Positions 1-9,294 of a stretch of DNA of 35,043 bases are shown piece by piece. The stretch's first letter is position 1. Each line of letters opens with the position of its first letter. This stretch comes from Nostoc sp. NMS7 (GTDB lineage: Bacteria > Cyanobacteriota > Cyanobacteriia > Cyanobacteriales > Nostocaceae): contig NZ_JABXKJ010000062.1 in NCBI RefSeq assembly GCF_017115085.1, positions 1 to 35,043 on the forward strand, in the 5' to 3' direction. The notes below the pieces were generated by a model. That model ran no database searches and was not told the DNA's origin. It saw nothing but the letters and a program-made list of their open reading frames with translations. The position numbers were made by a program, and so were the translations under genes.

Positions 1-2953
1 GTGAGTGGCTCAGATTTCGTTCTGGCTGTAGTTCTTCTACTAGCTTTTCAAAGGGCAGGTCTTGGTGGGCATAAGCTCCTAGTGTTACTTCTCGAACTTG
101 ACTAAGTAACTGCCGAAAACTCGGGTTGCCTGAAAGCTGAGTGCGTATGGCTAGGGTATTGACAAAGAACCCAATCAACCCTTCGGTTTCAACTTGGTTG
201 CGGCCAGCAATGGGAGAACCGATGAGAATATCTTCTTGCCCAGTGTAGCGGTGCAGTATTGTCCCAAAAGCCGCCAGCAATGTCATGAATAGCGTCACAC
301 CCTGCTGATGCGAGAGTTCTTTTAGCGATGCACTCAGCGTCTGGGGTAGCATCAGGGATTGCACTGCTCCCCGGTAAGTTTGGACTGCTGGCCGTGGTCG
401 GTCGGTTGGTAATTCTAATACAGTATTAGCACCTACTAACTGGGTTTTCCAGTAGTTGATTTGGCCCGAGAGTATTTCCCCCGATAGCCATTGGTGTTGC
501 CAGACAGCAAAATCGGCATACTGAATGGGCAATTTTGGCAGAGGGTCAGGCTTACCGCTCAATAAGGCTTCATAAACGGCTGCTAACTGTTGCCAAAGAA
601 TGCCCATTGACCAGCCATCTGAGGCGATGTGGTGCATGACCAACAGGAGTATATGCTGATGTTCGTCTACCTGGAGCAAGGTTGCTCGCAGCATTAAGTC
701 AGATTCTAAGTTGAAGGGGCGTTGCGCCTCTTGATTTAGAAGAGATTCTACTTGCTCCTGTGTGACTTTAATAGTTTTGAGTTCGACTGGTCGAGGCGTG
801 CCAATTACTTGTATGGGGCTACCATCAACTGATCTAATAAAATTTGTTCGCAGTGCTTGGTGATGGACAACGATCGCATCTAATGATTGTTGCAATACAT
901 CCGCATTTAATTTGCCCATTAAGCGCTGTGCATTTGAGAGGATATATGCTCGGCTGTTGGGTTGCAACTGTTCCAAAAACCACACTCGCTGCTGGGCAAA
1001 AGATAAAGAGGCTGACTCCCGCTTGGCTACTTGGGGAATAGTCTGATTTTGGGGATCATTTTCTGGAGTCTGGTTTTGAGGGAACGCTTCAGCTAAAGTA
1101 GCGATCGTCGGATTCTCAAATAAGAGTTGCAACGGTATTTCTATCCGAAAGGCTTGGCGAATCCGAGACATGACTTGAGTCGCCAGCAGTGAATGACCTC
1201 CCAATTCAAAAAAATTGTCGTGGATGCCTACTTGTTCCAGACGCAAAACTTTCGCCCAGATGCTAGCTAAGACTTCTTCTGTCAAATTCTCAGGTGCAAC
1301 AAACTTAGTTGACAGCCCAAGAGTAAATATATCCGGTGCAGGCAAAGCGCGACGGTCTATTTTACCGTTGGGATTTAATGGTAGCGTGTCCAAAAATACA
1401 AAGTAAGCAGGCACCATATATTCAGGTAGCTGACCTTGCAAAAAATGACGCAATTCAGCCTGACTAGGAGTTAGCTCTGGACTGGCAACAATATATGCCA
1501 CTAGTTGCTTGTCACCAATAACATCCTCTCTAGCTATGACTAGAGTCTGTGTAAGTGCAGGATGTTGAGCTAATATGGCTTCAATTTCTCCCAATTCAAT
1601 TCGGAACCCACGAATCTTTACTTGGTGGTCAATGCGACCAAGGAACTCGATATTACCATCACTTAAGTAACGTGCTAAGTCCCCAGTTTTGTAAAGACGT
1701 GCCCCTCTTTCAGAGCTAAAAGGGTTGAAAATGAACTTATCTATGGTCAATTCTGGACGGTTAAGATAACCTCGCGCTAGACCAATACCGCCAATGTGCA
1801 GTTCGCCTGATTCACCAACAGGCACGGGCTGCAAATTTTCATCGAGGATGTGAATCTCTGCATTAGTAATGGGGCGACCAATGGGAGCAAATGCGTAATT
1901 AGTGCCGCGCTGGCAACTCCAGAAAGTGGTATCAATGGAAGCTTCTGTCGGTCCATAGCAATTATGCAGAACATTGTCCAAATTCAGTTGAGCAAAGAAA
2001 CGCTCTATGAGTTCGCCACGTAAAGCTTCACCACCACAGGTAATGTGCCTGAGAAATCGGCAATTCTCAATTCCCTTTTCTTCCAGTAAGACACGGAGTA
2101 TGGAAGGTACTAAGGCTAGTACGGTGATTTGCTGCTCAGTAATCACCTTCACAAGGTAGGCAGTATCTTGATGTCCACCAGGGCGAGCGATGAACAATTG
2201 CCCTCCGAAGCACAATGGCCAGAATATCTGCCACACTGAGGGGTCGAAGCTAAAAGAAATAGTCAGTAAAACTTTGTCTACCTGAGTTAATCCAAAGGTT
2301 GTTTGCTTCCAGTGGAGTTGATTGCAAATCCCCCGGTGAGGGATCATTACACCCTTGGGCTGTCCTGTAGAGCCAGATGTGTAGATTACGTAAATGAGAT
2401 TATCAGTCGTCGTCTCATTTAGAGGATTTTCTTGACTGTTTCGGATATTCCCTTGCCAGTTGGAGTCCAGACAAATTACTTGCGCCTGATGCGGTGGTAA
2501 GTTGTTGACGAATTTTTCTTGGGTTAACAACACTGGTGTCTGGGTATCTGACAAGATGAAAGCTAAACGTTCTGAGGGATATGCCGGATCTAAAGGCACA
2601 TAAGCACCTCCAGCTTTCAGAATTCCCAGCAACCCGACAATCATCTCCAAGGAACGCTCTACGCAAATACCCACAAGTACTTCCGGCCCAACACCTAAAG
2701 TACGTAAGTGGTGCGCTAGTTGATTAGCCCGTTGGTTTAACTGCCGATAAGTAAGTTGTGTATTTTCAAATACTACAGCAATGGCTTGGGGCGATCGCTC
2801 AACTTGCATCTCAAACATCTGATGGATGCATAAATCCTCATGTGCTTGAGTGTCATTCCATTCCTGTAAAACTTGAGTGCCGATGATCTGAGTGAAGGTA
2901 TCTAACGGAATATTTTGCTTAGATATTGAAGTCTGGCTATTATTTATCTGCAT
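1..2953 (-). CDS. Non-ribosomal peptide synthetase, 5' part (A-PCP-C...), cut by window edge
   Basis: The minus-strand frame is open for 984 codons from an ATG at 2953-2951 to the left edge and has no stop in the window. After a short linker it starts directly with an adenylation domain. The A3 motif YTSGSTGQPKGV is at residues 191-202, the A4 region reads FSFDPSVWQIF, and the A10 lysine is in NGKIDR near residue 530. A peptidyl-carrier domain follows (FFELGGHSLLATQ, phosphopantetheine Ser588). Then comes a condensation domain with HHIASDG at residues 774-780, which is still continuing at the edge. No condensation domain precedes the first A domain, so this looks like a loading module that starts a peptide. 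Aligned by eye to GrsA, the substrate-pocket residues read D-P-W-A-I-C-C-I-D-K. I do not recognise that code and assign no substrate. The gene is divergent from the polysaccharide cluster across a long gap, so I see no functional link between them. Confidence 0.95.
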   Translation of the reverse strand, partial: MQINNSQTSISKQNIPLDTFTQIIGTQVLQEWNDTQAHEDLCIHQMFEMQVERSPQAIAVVFENTQLTYRQLNQRANQLAHHLRTLGVGPEVLVGICVERSLEMIVGLLGILKAGGAYVPLDPAYPSERLAFILSDTQTPVLLTQEKFVNNLPPHQAQVICLDSNWQGNIRNSQENPLNETTTDNLIYVIYTSGSTGQPKGVMIPHRGICNQLHWKQTTFGLTQVDKVLLTISFSFDPSVWQIFWPLCFGGQLFIARPGGHQDTAYLVKVITEQQITVLALVPSILRVLLEEKGIENCRFLRHITCGGEALRGELIERFFAQLNLDNVLHNCYGPTEASIDTTFWSCQRGTNYAFAPIGRPITNAEIHILDENLQPVPVGESGELHIGGIGLARGYLNRPELTIDKFIFNPFSSERGARLYKTGDLARYLSDGNIEFLGRIDHQVKIRGFRIELGEIEAILAQHPALTQTLVIAREDVIGDKQLVAYIVASPELTPSQAELRHFLQGQLPEYMVPAYFVFLDTLPLNPNGKIDRRALPAPDIFTLGLSTKFVAPENLTEEVLASIWAKVLRLEQVGIHDNFFELGGHSLLATQVMSRIRQAFRIEIPLQLLFENPTIATLAEAFPQNQTPENDPQNQTIPQVAKRESASLSFAQQRVWFLEQLQPNSRAYILSNAQRLMGKLNADVLQQSLDAIVVHHQALRTNFIRSVDGSPIQVIGTPRPVELKTIKVTQEQVESLLNQEAQRPFNLESDLMLRATLLQVDEHQHILLLVMHHIASDGWSMGILWQQLAAVYEALLSGKPDPLPKLPIQYADFAVWQHQWLSGEILSGQINYWKTQLVGANTVLELPTDRPRPAVQTYRGAVQSLMLPQTLSASLKELSHQQGVTLFMTLLAAFGTILHRYTGQEDILIGSPIAGRNQVETEGLIGFFVNTLAIRTQLSGNPSFRQLLSQVREVTLGAYAHQDLPFEKLVEELQPERNLSHS

Positions 2954-3033
2954 TTTCTATATAAGTTCGGTGGAGCTATCAATCGTCTGGAGTCATCCAC
3001 AGTAAAGTAGCGATCGTCTTTAGTACAATTGCA

Positions 3034-3058
3034 CTTTGATAGCAATTAAACATCAAAG
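3034..3058. promoter_or_regulatory. Inverted repeat upstream of the NRPS gene
   Basis: CTTTGAT, then an 11-nt spacer, then ATCAAAG: a perfect 7-bp inverted repeat about 80-105 bp before the NRPS start codon. It could be an operator for a dimeric regulator. No regulator gene lies beside it, and a repeat this short can occur by chance in AT-rich DNA. Confidence 0.25.
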
Positions 3059-3251
3059 CACTTCAACTGAAGTTTAGACAAAAGGGGATCTGAGAGAATA
3101 CAGCCTTCAATCTATAATAGAAGATGAGACAAATACCATTAACTCTCATATACCAAGATAAAACTTACCAAATTCAAAAGTTAATATCTAATTTTTGACT
3201 GTTACCAGTACCTTCACTTCAGAATTTATCTGAGGTTGATGATAATTGTCG

Positions 3252-3515
3252 TCAGCTATTCAAAGGCTGGAAATGGAGATAACCAAGCTGATTGTATTTA
3301 ATAAGTACCTCGAAATTTACAAACTTCATATAATCTTTTTCTGAAAGAGATAAATTATTTACTTTTATCTGTGTTTTTGCTCTTTCAGAATCATTTGTGG
3401 CTCCCAAAATCCAATTAAATTTTAAATTATTTAGACGTAACTTTGCCAGCAGAGTCCATTTTTGCCTCTTCAACAACCTGCCTAATCGATTTATATTCAA
3501 TTTGCTGATTACCAT
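3252..3515 (-). CDS. Possible small hypothetical protein (87 aa)
   Basis: An 87-codon ATG frame in otherwise non-coding AT-rich DNA between the NRPS gene and the polysaccharide cluster. The product would be basic and Leu/Asn/Lys-rich, with no signal peptide, membrane segment or motif that I recognise. A weak AGGG lies about 8 nt before the start. Its orientation matches the NRPS gene, but nearly 300 bp separate them, so an operon is doubtful. It may simply be a chance frame. Conservation in related genomes would decide. Confidence 0.2.
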   Translation of the reverse strand: MVISKLNINRLGRLLKRQKWTLLAKLRLNNLKFNWILGATNDSERAKTQIKVNNLSLSEKDYMKFVNFEVLIKYNQLGYLHFQPLNS

Positions 3516-4843
3516 ACTTTTACCCTATATTTGATCTATTGAGGCTCTAAATTGCAATTAAATCCAAAGGATTAACTTTTGATTTTAGCCAAGAAGCATT
3601 TTTTGAAAAACCTCAAACTGAGTTAAAAAATAAGTTTATCTCTGATGTAATCAAGCTATCTCATAACTTCATCAATTATAAAATTACATTATCCTTTTTT
3701 AGTAAAATCCGCTGAACGAAAAAATAATTCTTACCGAATCTTCATTTTGTTTCCTTATATATAAAATTAATGTAAAGTTATCATATTATTTTCTGGAATA
3801 ATTACGCGAACTTCATGAAACCTACGTAGGTAGGTTTCATTTGTATAACTTCAGTCTTCTAGTTTAAATTACAGTCCCGTCGGTAAGGTAACTGTCCTTT
3901 TGGCGCTTCAAAAGCTTAACAACATCAGAATTAACATCGGGTACTTACCGTCAAAATGTAATTTAGAGCATCGATTCATTAATCAAAAACTTAACCCCCA
4001 GCCTCCTGTCCTAAGTAGGTAGGCACAATTAAACTAAACCAAGTAAGCTTATATAAAGCACCAAAAACGCTTTGAATGTAAGCTTTTGAGCGATTTATAT
4101 GTCTTAATCTACTTGTCTTTTTTAGCACCCACTTAGCTACTAGCTACGGTCTACACAAAAGTCTTACAATCCTTGCCTGGTAAGATACAAGCCTTAGTAG
4201 GCGAAGTTTTGAGTTGATCAAGCTAGTTATCAATGAGTGTCAACTTATGAATAGAGGTCTAACGAAAAATCGATTATGTAAAGTTTTGTAACAATAATCA
4301 AATTTTTAATGCTTTTCGTTATATGTTGTGTGTGTAAGTTTTGTTAATCAGTAATTATGCGTAAAGAAACAGAGAAGCTTCTAAGCAAAACTGAACTAGT
4401 ATAAGTAAATATGTTACGATAATTTCCCAAGGGATATCGTTCTCTCATAGAAGCGGAACTCTGGAATGGAACTGTAGTAATTCAGTTTATTTATTACGCA
4501 CCTTAAAAATCCTAATATCTTTACCTGACCTGCTTAATTATTAATGTCAGGAGTTTTATTCAAATATAAGTTAGCTCGCCAAGAAACCCTTTTTTTGTAT
4601 CAAAGCTTAAAATTTTCAGGCTAAACTGGATTCTACCTCCAACAAAAGCTAAGTATCAGGGTAGTAATCACACTTAAACCGACCCGGTAATCCGGTTTTG
4701 ATTAAGAACTTAAAGTTCCTGCTGAAAAAATGGTTAATAGTAGACTGCAAAGACCAGATTTCTTTGGAATAAAAATGTGAGATCCCCCACTTGTTTTATA
4801 TTAAGTTTGCATCAAATTTTAAGTACACCAAGTTTTAGTAACT
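3516..4843. other. Long AT-rich intergenic region, no clear gene
   Basis: About 1.3 kb (1.9 kb counting the doubtful small frame and the NRPS leader) without a convincing gene. I see a perfect hairpin at 3815-3840 and a weaker one at 4676-4698 (AAACCG/CGGTTT followed by T residues). There are only very short open frames. It must hold the promoter of the sugar-transferase gene at 4844, but no strong -35/-10 pair stands out. Confidence 0.6.
3815..3840. repeat. Perfect 11-bp hairpin
   Basis: ATGAAACCTAC (3815-3825), loop GTAG, GTAGGTTTCAT (3830-3840). The stem has no mismatch. It has no run of T on either side, so it is a poor intrinsic terminator. It resembles the short palindromes dispersed in Nostoc genomes, or it could be part of an untranslated or small RNA. 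Confidence 0.6.
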
Positions 4844-6286
4844 ATGAGTAATCAAAGCATTACAACAAATAAATTCAGTGAAGTACCTTTGGATTTACGT
4901 GCATCTTCATTTGTAAGAGTACGCAAGGGTTCCTGGTGGTTGAGATTAACAACATTGTTTTTAGTAGACTATACTCTTTTATTATTAGCTTGGGTTTTAG
5001 CTGAATATCAATCTTCTTATGGAGATTTTTCTTGGTATATACCGAGTCATTATTTAGCGATTTTAATAACTATTGGGATTCAAATAGGAACACTAGCTGT
5101 TGAAGGTATTTATCGAGAAGGTCAAAAACGCTATGACTACTTCAATATTATCAAATCGCTAACTTTTGCTCATGGATTAATACTCCTTGTTTCTTTTTTG
5201 TATAAACCAGTTGTTGATATTACACTTCCAAGATTAATCCTATTATCTTGGTTGTTTAGTGTATTATTTATTTGTACTGGCAGATATGCTGTAAACATTA
5301 CTCTTGAATATCTGCGTAAGCAGAAAAAAATAGTTCGTTCTTCAGTATTCATTATTTGTGATCCTCAAGATCATGAGCAGATTGCTAGCTTTATAAAAAA
5401 AGAAAAACACTACATTATATCTGGAACGGCGAATGCTAAATCATTAGACAGATATCAACGTCAACAAACATTGAATCAACTTAATCAATTAGGTGTAACA
5501 GAAGTTTTTATATCTTGGGATGCTCTAAAAAATAGAATGTTTTTATGCTGGTTATTTCAAGCATCCGGCATACAAGTACATATTTTACCTATGGAATTAA
5601 AACCAATTTATAAAAACGTAGAATTTAATAAAATAGGAGGAATGCCTTGCCTGAGTTTGGATTGTCCGATAATTACAGGTAAAGATTTTTGGATAAAGCG
5701 CAGTTGTGATTTTTGTTTTGCGACTTTATTTGTAATGTTATCATTCCCTATTTATCTAGCTATAGGTATAGCTATCAAACTGGACTCTCCCGGCACAGTA
5801 TTTTACAGGCAAACGCGTATAGGTCTACATGGGCAACAGTTTAAAGTATGGAAATTCCGAACTATGAGGTCTGATGCGGAAAAATTACAGAAAGAATTAG
5901 AAGCATTAAATGAAACGAAAGATGGGATTATCTTTAAAATAAAAGACGATCCTCGCGTTACCCGTGTTGGAAAATTTCTTCGACGTTACAGCTTAGACGA
6001 ATTACCTCAACTCTTTAATGTTATCTTTGGAGAAATGAGTATAGTAGGACCTCGCCCTTTACCTACTAGAGATGTTGATAAGTTTTCTGAACATCATTTT
6101 ATCAGACATGAAGTTTTACCTGGTATTACAGGTCTTTGGCAAGTCTCAGGTCGCTCGGATATTTTAGATTTTGAACAAGTGATTAATCTTGATCTTAACT
6201 ACATTGAAAATTGGTCGCTTGGGTTAGACTTTGAAATTCTCCTCAAAACAGTTATGGTAGTTTTGAAAAAAGAAGGCGCCTACTAA
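4844..6286 (+). CDS. Initiating sugar-phosphate transferase (polyprenyl glycosylphosphotransferase, WbaP/CpsE type)
   Basis: A 480-residue protein that should transfer a sugar-1-phosphate from a nucleotide sugar to undecaprenyl phosphate at the inner face of the plasma membrane, the first step of repeat-unit synthesis. Four predicted membrane segments lie at about 35-54, 66-86, 106-120 and 129-148. A soluble central region follows, then a re-entrant hydrophobic segment at about 288-311. The bacterial sugar-transferase domain is C-terminal, with FYRQTRIG near 320, KVWKFRTM near 335, the Asp-Glu pair D385/E386 in SLDELPQ, and VGPRP at 401-405. Length and order fit the PglC/WbaP superfamily with an N-terminal extension. 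It is the first gene of the plus-strand cluster and has no strong ribosome-binding site. The sugar, commonly glucose or galactose in this family, cannot be told from the sequence. Confidence 0.93.
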   Translation: MSNQSITTNKFSEVPLDLRASSFVRVRKGSWWLRLTTLFLVDYTLLLLAWVLAEYQSSYGDFSWYIPSHYLAILITIGIQIGTLAVEGIYREGQKRYDYFNIIKSLTFAHGLILLVSFLYKPVVDITLPRLILLSWLFSVLFICTGRYAVNITLEYLRKQKKIVRSSVFIICDPQDHEQIASFIKKEKHYIISGTANAKSLDRYQRQQTLNQLNQLGVTEVFISWDALKNRMFLCWLFQASGIQVHILPMELKPIYKNVEFNKIGGMPCLSLDCPIITGKDFWIKRSCDFCFATLFVMLSFPIYLAIGIAIKLDSPGTVFYRQTRIGLHGQQFKVWKFRTMRSDAEKLQKELEALNETKDGIIFKIKDDPRVTRVGKFLRRYSLDELPQLFNVIFGEMSIVGPRPLPTRDVDKFSEHHFIRHEVLPGITGLWQVSGRSDILDFEQVINLDLNYIENWSLGLDFEILLKTVMVVLKKEGAY

Positions 6287-6671
6287 GGTAATAAAAACCA
6301 AACCATACCGGACAGTAATAATTATACACTTTAAGTATTAATACAACTATTGCCATTTGATAGTACAATTTTTCATGCCTCAAATCTAGATTTTTCTACT
6401 TTCCTGATTGAAAAAATACGTGTCTAAGCGCGATAAAAGCTTTGGGATTTACAACCAAAAGGATCTGCTAATAAATTTTGTGATCAGTTGCACACTCAAG
6501 CGTGCGATGATAGAAGCTAAACGAAAATGCCTTTTCGTTCTTGATTACTATGACTGGTATGTATTGAACATCTCAAAAAAATTCTAACTGTATATCAGAA
6601 AAGGTAAGTTATGAGATTTATAGGTATTGGTAATTCAAAATAAACGAAATAAGCTGATTAATAATTTAAGA
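6287..6671 (+). other. Intergenic region before the flippase gene
   Basis: About 385 bp with no recognisable gene. A spaced GTA-N7-TAC at 6315-6327 is one base short of an NtcA site, so I do not call it. A TTG at 6627 opens the flippase frame earlier, but the first ATG is at 6672. Confidence 0.4.
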
Positions 6672-8105
6672 ATGGTAGAAAAATACAAATTCATAAGTAA
6701 TTCCCTCTCAATGATAGTCAATCGGTTAGCACAAAGCATTACAGCCTTTGTATTAACTGCTTCTATTGCTCGTACTCTAGGAGCTGAGGCTTTAGGACAG
6801 TATCTACTAGCATATAGCTACTACTTTATCTTTGTGGGCATTGCTTCACAGGGGCTAAAGACATTGTTTACCAGAGAACTAGCCCGTGAGCCACAAAAAA
6901 CACCAATTTATTTAATGAGTGGTACTTGGCTACAGTTAATATTTAGTTTTTTCAGTTATGGGGTGTTGGTAATTGTAGTATTTTTACTTCCCTATAGCTC
7001 CAAAACCTCGACTATTTGCTACATCATGGGCTTAACGATCATTCCTTTTGCACTTTCCAACATCACTGAGGCAATTTTTCAAGCTCAAGAAAAGATGCAT
7101 CTGATTGCCATCTCTACAGTGCCAGTGTACATCGTCCGCGTAATAATAATGATTTGGGCGATGCGACTGAAATATGGAATTGAATCTCTGGGGGCAATTT
7201 TATGTTTTTCGGAAACGCTAATTTTAGTAATTGAATGGATTTTCATCATCCGGTTAGTCAAAATAGAATGGCAGATTGATGGGAATTTTGTTTTGAATAC
7301 AATTAAAAATGCGCGGACATTTTTTGCTATTGAAGGAATAGCTGTACTCAATGGCAGAGTTCAAATATTAATTCTTTCATTGTTAGGAAATGAATTTTTA
7401 GTGGGTCTGTTTGGTGGAATAACACAATTGCTACTACCCTTTTCGATTATTGCTAACAGTATAACTTTAGCAATGTTTCCCAGATTTTCAAAGGCAGTAG
7501 ATCAAGGACGGGACAGGCAGAGGCAGATAAGTCAAAATGTTATTGAAATTCTCCTACTTATGGCATTACCCTTATTGATTGGGCTGTTATTTTTTGGCAA
7601 AGATTTACTAGTTTTGATCTATAATCCTAGCTTTGCTCAAGCAAATTTAGCCCTTCGTTTAAGTGCTGTATCACTGATTTTTTTGCCCTTTACCCGCTCA
7701 CTGTCCTATGTACTTGTAGCCAATGGTTTTGAGATAGTTAACCTGCGTGAAGTGGTTATTACCACTACATTAGGAAGCTTGGGAGGTGTGGTATTAGTTT
7801 CCCAATATCAGTTATTAGGTGCAGCTTTAATGGCATTATTAATGACTATTATTGGTTTTAGTCAGTATATTTACTTCACTTATGCTCGCCTATTTTCGTT
7901 AAATTTGTGGCGAATTATGCGCCGACCTTTATTAGTATGCCTTTTGATGCTGCCTATATTCATTTTATTGGAAAAAATTAGCTTAGACTTTATGTACACT
8001 CTAATTATTGCAACTTGTGCCTATGGTTTATTTGTGATTTATCTCGGTATTCGTGCATTTGGCGGCTTTCGTTTTTTGTGGATGAAACTTTTAAAAGAGC
8101 AGTAA
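6672..8105 (+). CDS. Wzx-like polysaccharide flippase (MOP superfamily)
   Basis: A 477-residue, very hydrophobic protein with roughly 12-14 membrane segments, expected to flip lipid-linked repeat units across the plasma membrane. The N-terminal region matches the usual opening of polysaccharide-biosynthesis/MATE-like transporters: an amphipathic start, then NRLAQSITAF and ARTLGAEALGQYLLAYSYY. The middle holds FGGITQLLLPFSIIANS and MFPRFSKA, typical of family helices 7-8. Frame and length (about 480) fit Wzx/RfbX. I chose ATG 6672; the frame can be extended to a TTG at 6627 (15 more residues), which has an AGGT just before it but poor spacing. It sits between the initiating transferase and a glycosyltransferase, which supports the role. 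MOP proteins share little sequence, so the substrate is inferred from context. Confidence 0.88.
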   Translation: MVEKYKFISNSLSMIVNRLAQSITAFVLTASIARTLGAEALGQYLLAYSYYFIFVGIASQGLKTLFTRELAREPQKTPIYLMSGTWLQLIFSFFSYGVLVIVVFLLPYSSKTSTICYIMGLTIIPFALSNITEAIFQAQEKMHLIAISTVPVYIVRVIIMIWAMRLKYGIESLGAILCFSETLILVIEWIFIIRLVKIEWQIDGNFVLNTIKNARTFFAIEGIAVLNGRVQILILSLLGNEFLVGLFGGITQLLLPFSIIANSITLAMFPRFSKAVDQGRDRQRQISQNVIEILLLMALPLLIGLLFFGKDLLVLIYNPSFAQANLALRLSAVSLIFLPFTRSLSYVLVANGFEIVNLREVVITTTLGSLGGVVLVSQYQLLGAALMALLMTIIGFSQYIYFTYARLFSLNLWRIMRRPLLVCLLMLPIFILLEKISLDFMYTLIIATCAYGLFVIYLGIRAFGGFRFLWMKLLKEQ

Positions 8106-8183
8106 TTCTTTAATATAAAATCCTACCAGTAAGGCATCCAAATTGGTGGAATAAATAATTTAATTGAGAATATAATTTTAATT

Positions 8184-9287
8184 ATGATTAAAGTTGCTTT
8201 ATTACATTTTTGCTTTGAAGACTACACGATCGAACTAGCAAACAGTCTGGTTAAATATGTTGATCTAACGCTAATTCAGCCAGAAAAAGTGTCAAATGTC
8301 TGTAACAATGTTCTTGATTCTAGTATCCGCGTCATTAGCTTTAAAAAACCACGGATTCGCGACCCGCGCAACCTGTTGTCTATGGGCACTATGATGAATA
8401 TCATCAAAGACATACAGCCAGATGTTTTACATGTGCAAGAAACTAACGATCCTTGGTACGATTGGACTTTATTACTTAACAAGATGCCACCATTGGTGAC
8501 AACTATCCACGATATATTCCGTCACCCAGGTGATAAAATTGCTGTATTTGGTTCCGATTATACTAGGCGTATTGCCTTCTACCGTTCCCAACAATTAATT
8601 GTCCATACTTATCAACTAAAAAAGATTTTAATTGAACAATTTCGTATACCTGAACAGCGAGTCAATGTTTTACCTCATGGAGAACTTGGTAGTTTGTATC
8701 AGCGTCGGGGTAGTCAAAATATTCAAGCCCGGGAGCCATATACCTTGCTATTTTTTGGACGCATCTTGCCCTATAAGGGATTGAAATATTTGCTTGAGGC
8801 TATGCCCTTAATTGCTGAATGTATACCTGAAGTCAAGCTGATTATTGCTGGAAGGGGAGAAAACATCATGCAGTATTTCCCTAATGGTTATGATGAAAAA
8901 CGCTACGAGATTATTAATGGCTTTATTCCCATTGAAGAAGTAGGTAATCTATTTCAACGCAGCACAGTAACAGTTCTGCCATACATCGAAGCGTCTCAAA
9001 GTGGTGTGGCAGCTTTATCTTATGGAATGGGAACGCTGGTTGTAGCTTCTGAGGTAGGGGGATTGAGTGAGATAGTTCGGCATAAAAAAGATGGGTTGTT
9101 AGTTCCACCCAGTGATGTTAAAGCTCTAGCTGATGCGATAATTTGTTTGTTAAGCGATCGCGACTTGCAACAACGTATGCAAACTGCCGAACTAGCTCGT
9201 TGTCAGGAAGATTTAAATTGGTCAAATATTGCTGCTCAAACAGCCCAAATTTATTATAAAAAAATGAAGATGCAAAATAAATATTAG
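8184..9287 (+). CDS. Glycosyltransferase, GT4-like (GT-B fold)
   Basis: A 367-residue cytoplasmic protein with the two-domain GT-B layout. The N-terminal domain holds LHVQETNDPW and TTIHDIFRHPGD. The C-terminal domain has FFGRILPYKGLKYLLEA at about 190-206 and LIIAGRG at 219-225. The donor-binding segment is at 265-297 (LPYIEASQSGVAALSYG, then VGGLSEIV). It likely adds a sugar to the lipid-linked repeat unit. In the usual E-x7-E motif the first Glu is present (E269), but the equivalent of the second appears to be Ala277, a variant seen in some GT4 members. Its stop lies 7 nt before the next start, so the two genes are probably co-translated. Donor and linkage are unknown. Confidence 0.9.
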   Translation: MIKVALLHFCFEDYTIELANSLVKYVDLTLIQPEKVSNVCNNVLDSSIRVISFKKPRIRDPRNLLSMGTMMNIIKDIQPDVLHVQETNDPWYDWTLLLNKMPPLVTTIHDIFRHPGDKIAVFGSDYTRRIAFYRSQQLIVHTYQLKKILIEQFRIPEQRVNVLPHGELGSLYQRRGSQNIQAREPYTLLFFGRILPYKGLKYLLEAMPLIAECIPEVKLIIAGRGENIMQYFPNGYDEKRYEIINGFIPIEEVGNLFQRSTVTVLPYIEASQSGVAALSYGMGTLVVASEVGGLSEIVRHKKDGLLVPPSDVKALADAIICLLSDRDLQQRMQTAELARCQEDLNWSNIAAQTAQIYYKKMKMQNKY

Positions 9288-9294
9288 TTAATTT

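Noticed and set aside
844..1406. Plus-strand open frames of 63-65 codons inside the NRPS gene
   Set aside because: They are antisense to the continuous NRPS frame with all its motifs, and they show no domain or start signal.
2415..2666. Minus-strand 83-codon frame in the NRPS region
   Set aside because: It lies in another frame of the well-supported adenylation domain.
6315..6327. GTA-N7-TAC as an NtcA site before the flippase gene
   Set aside because: The spacer is one base short of the N8 consensus, and no -10 box fits.
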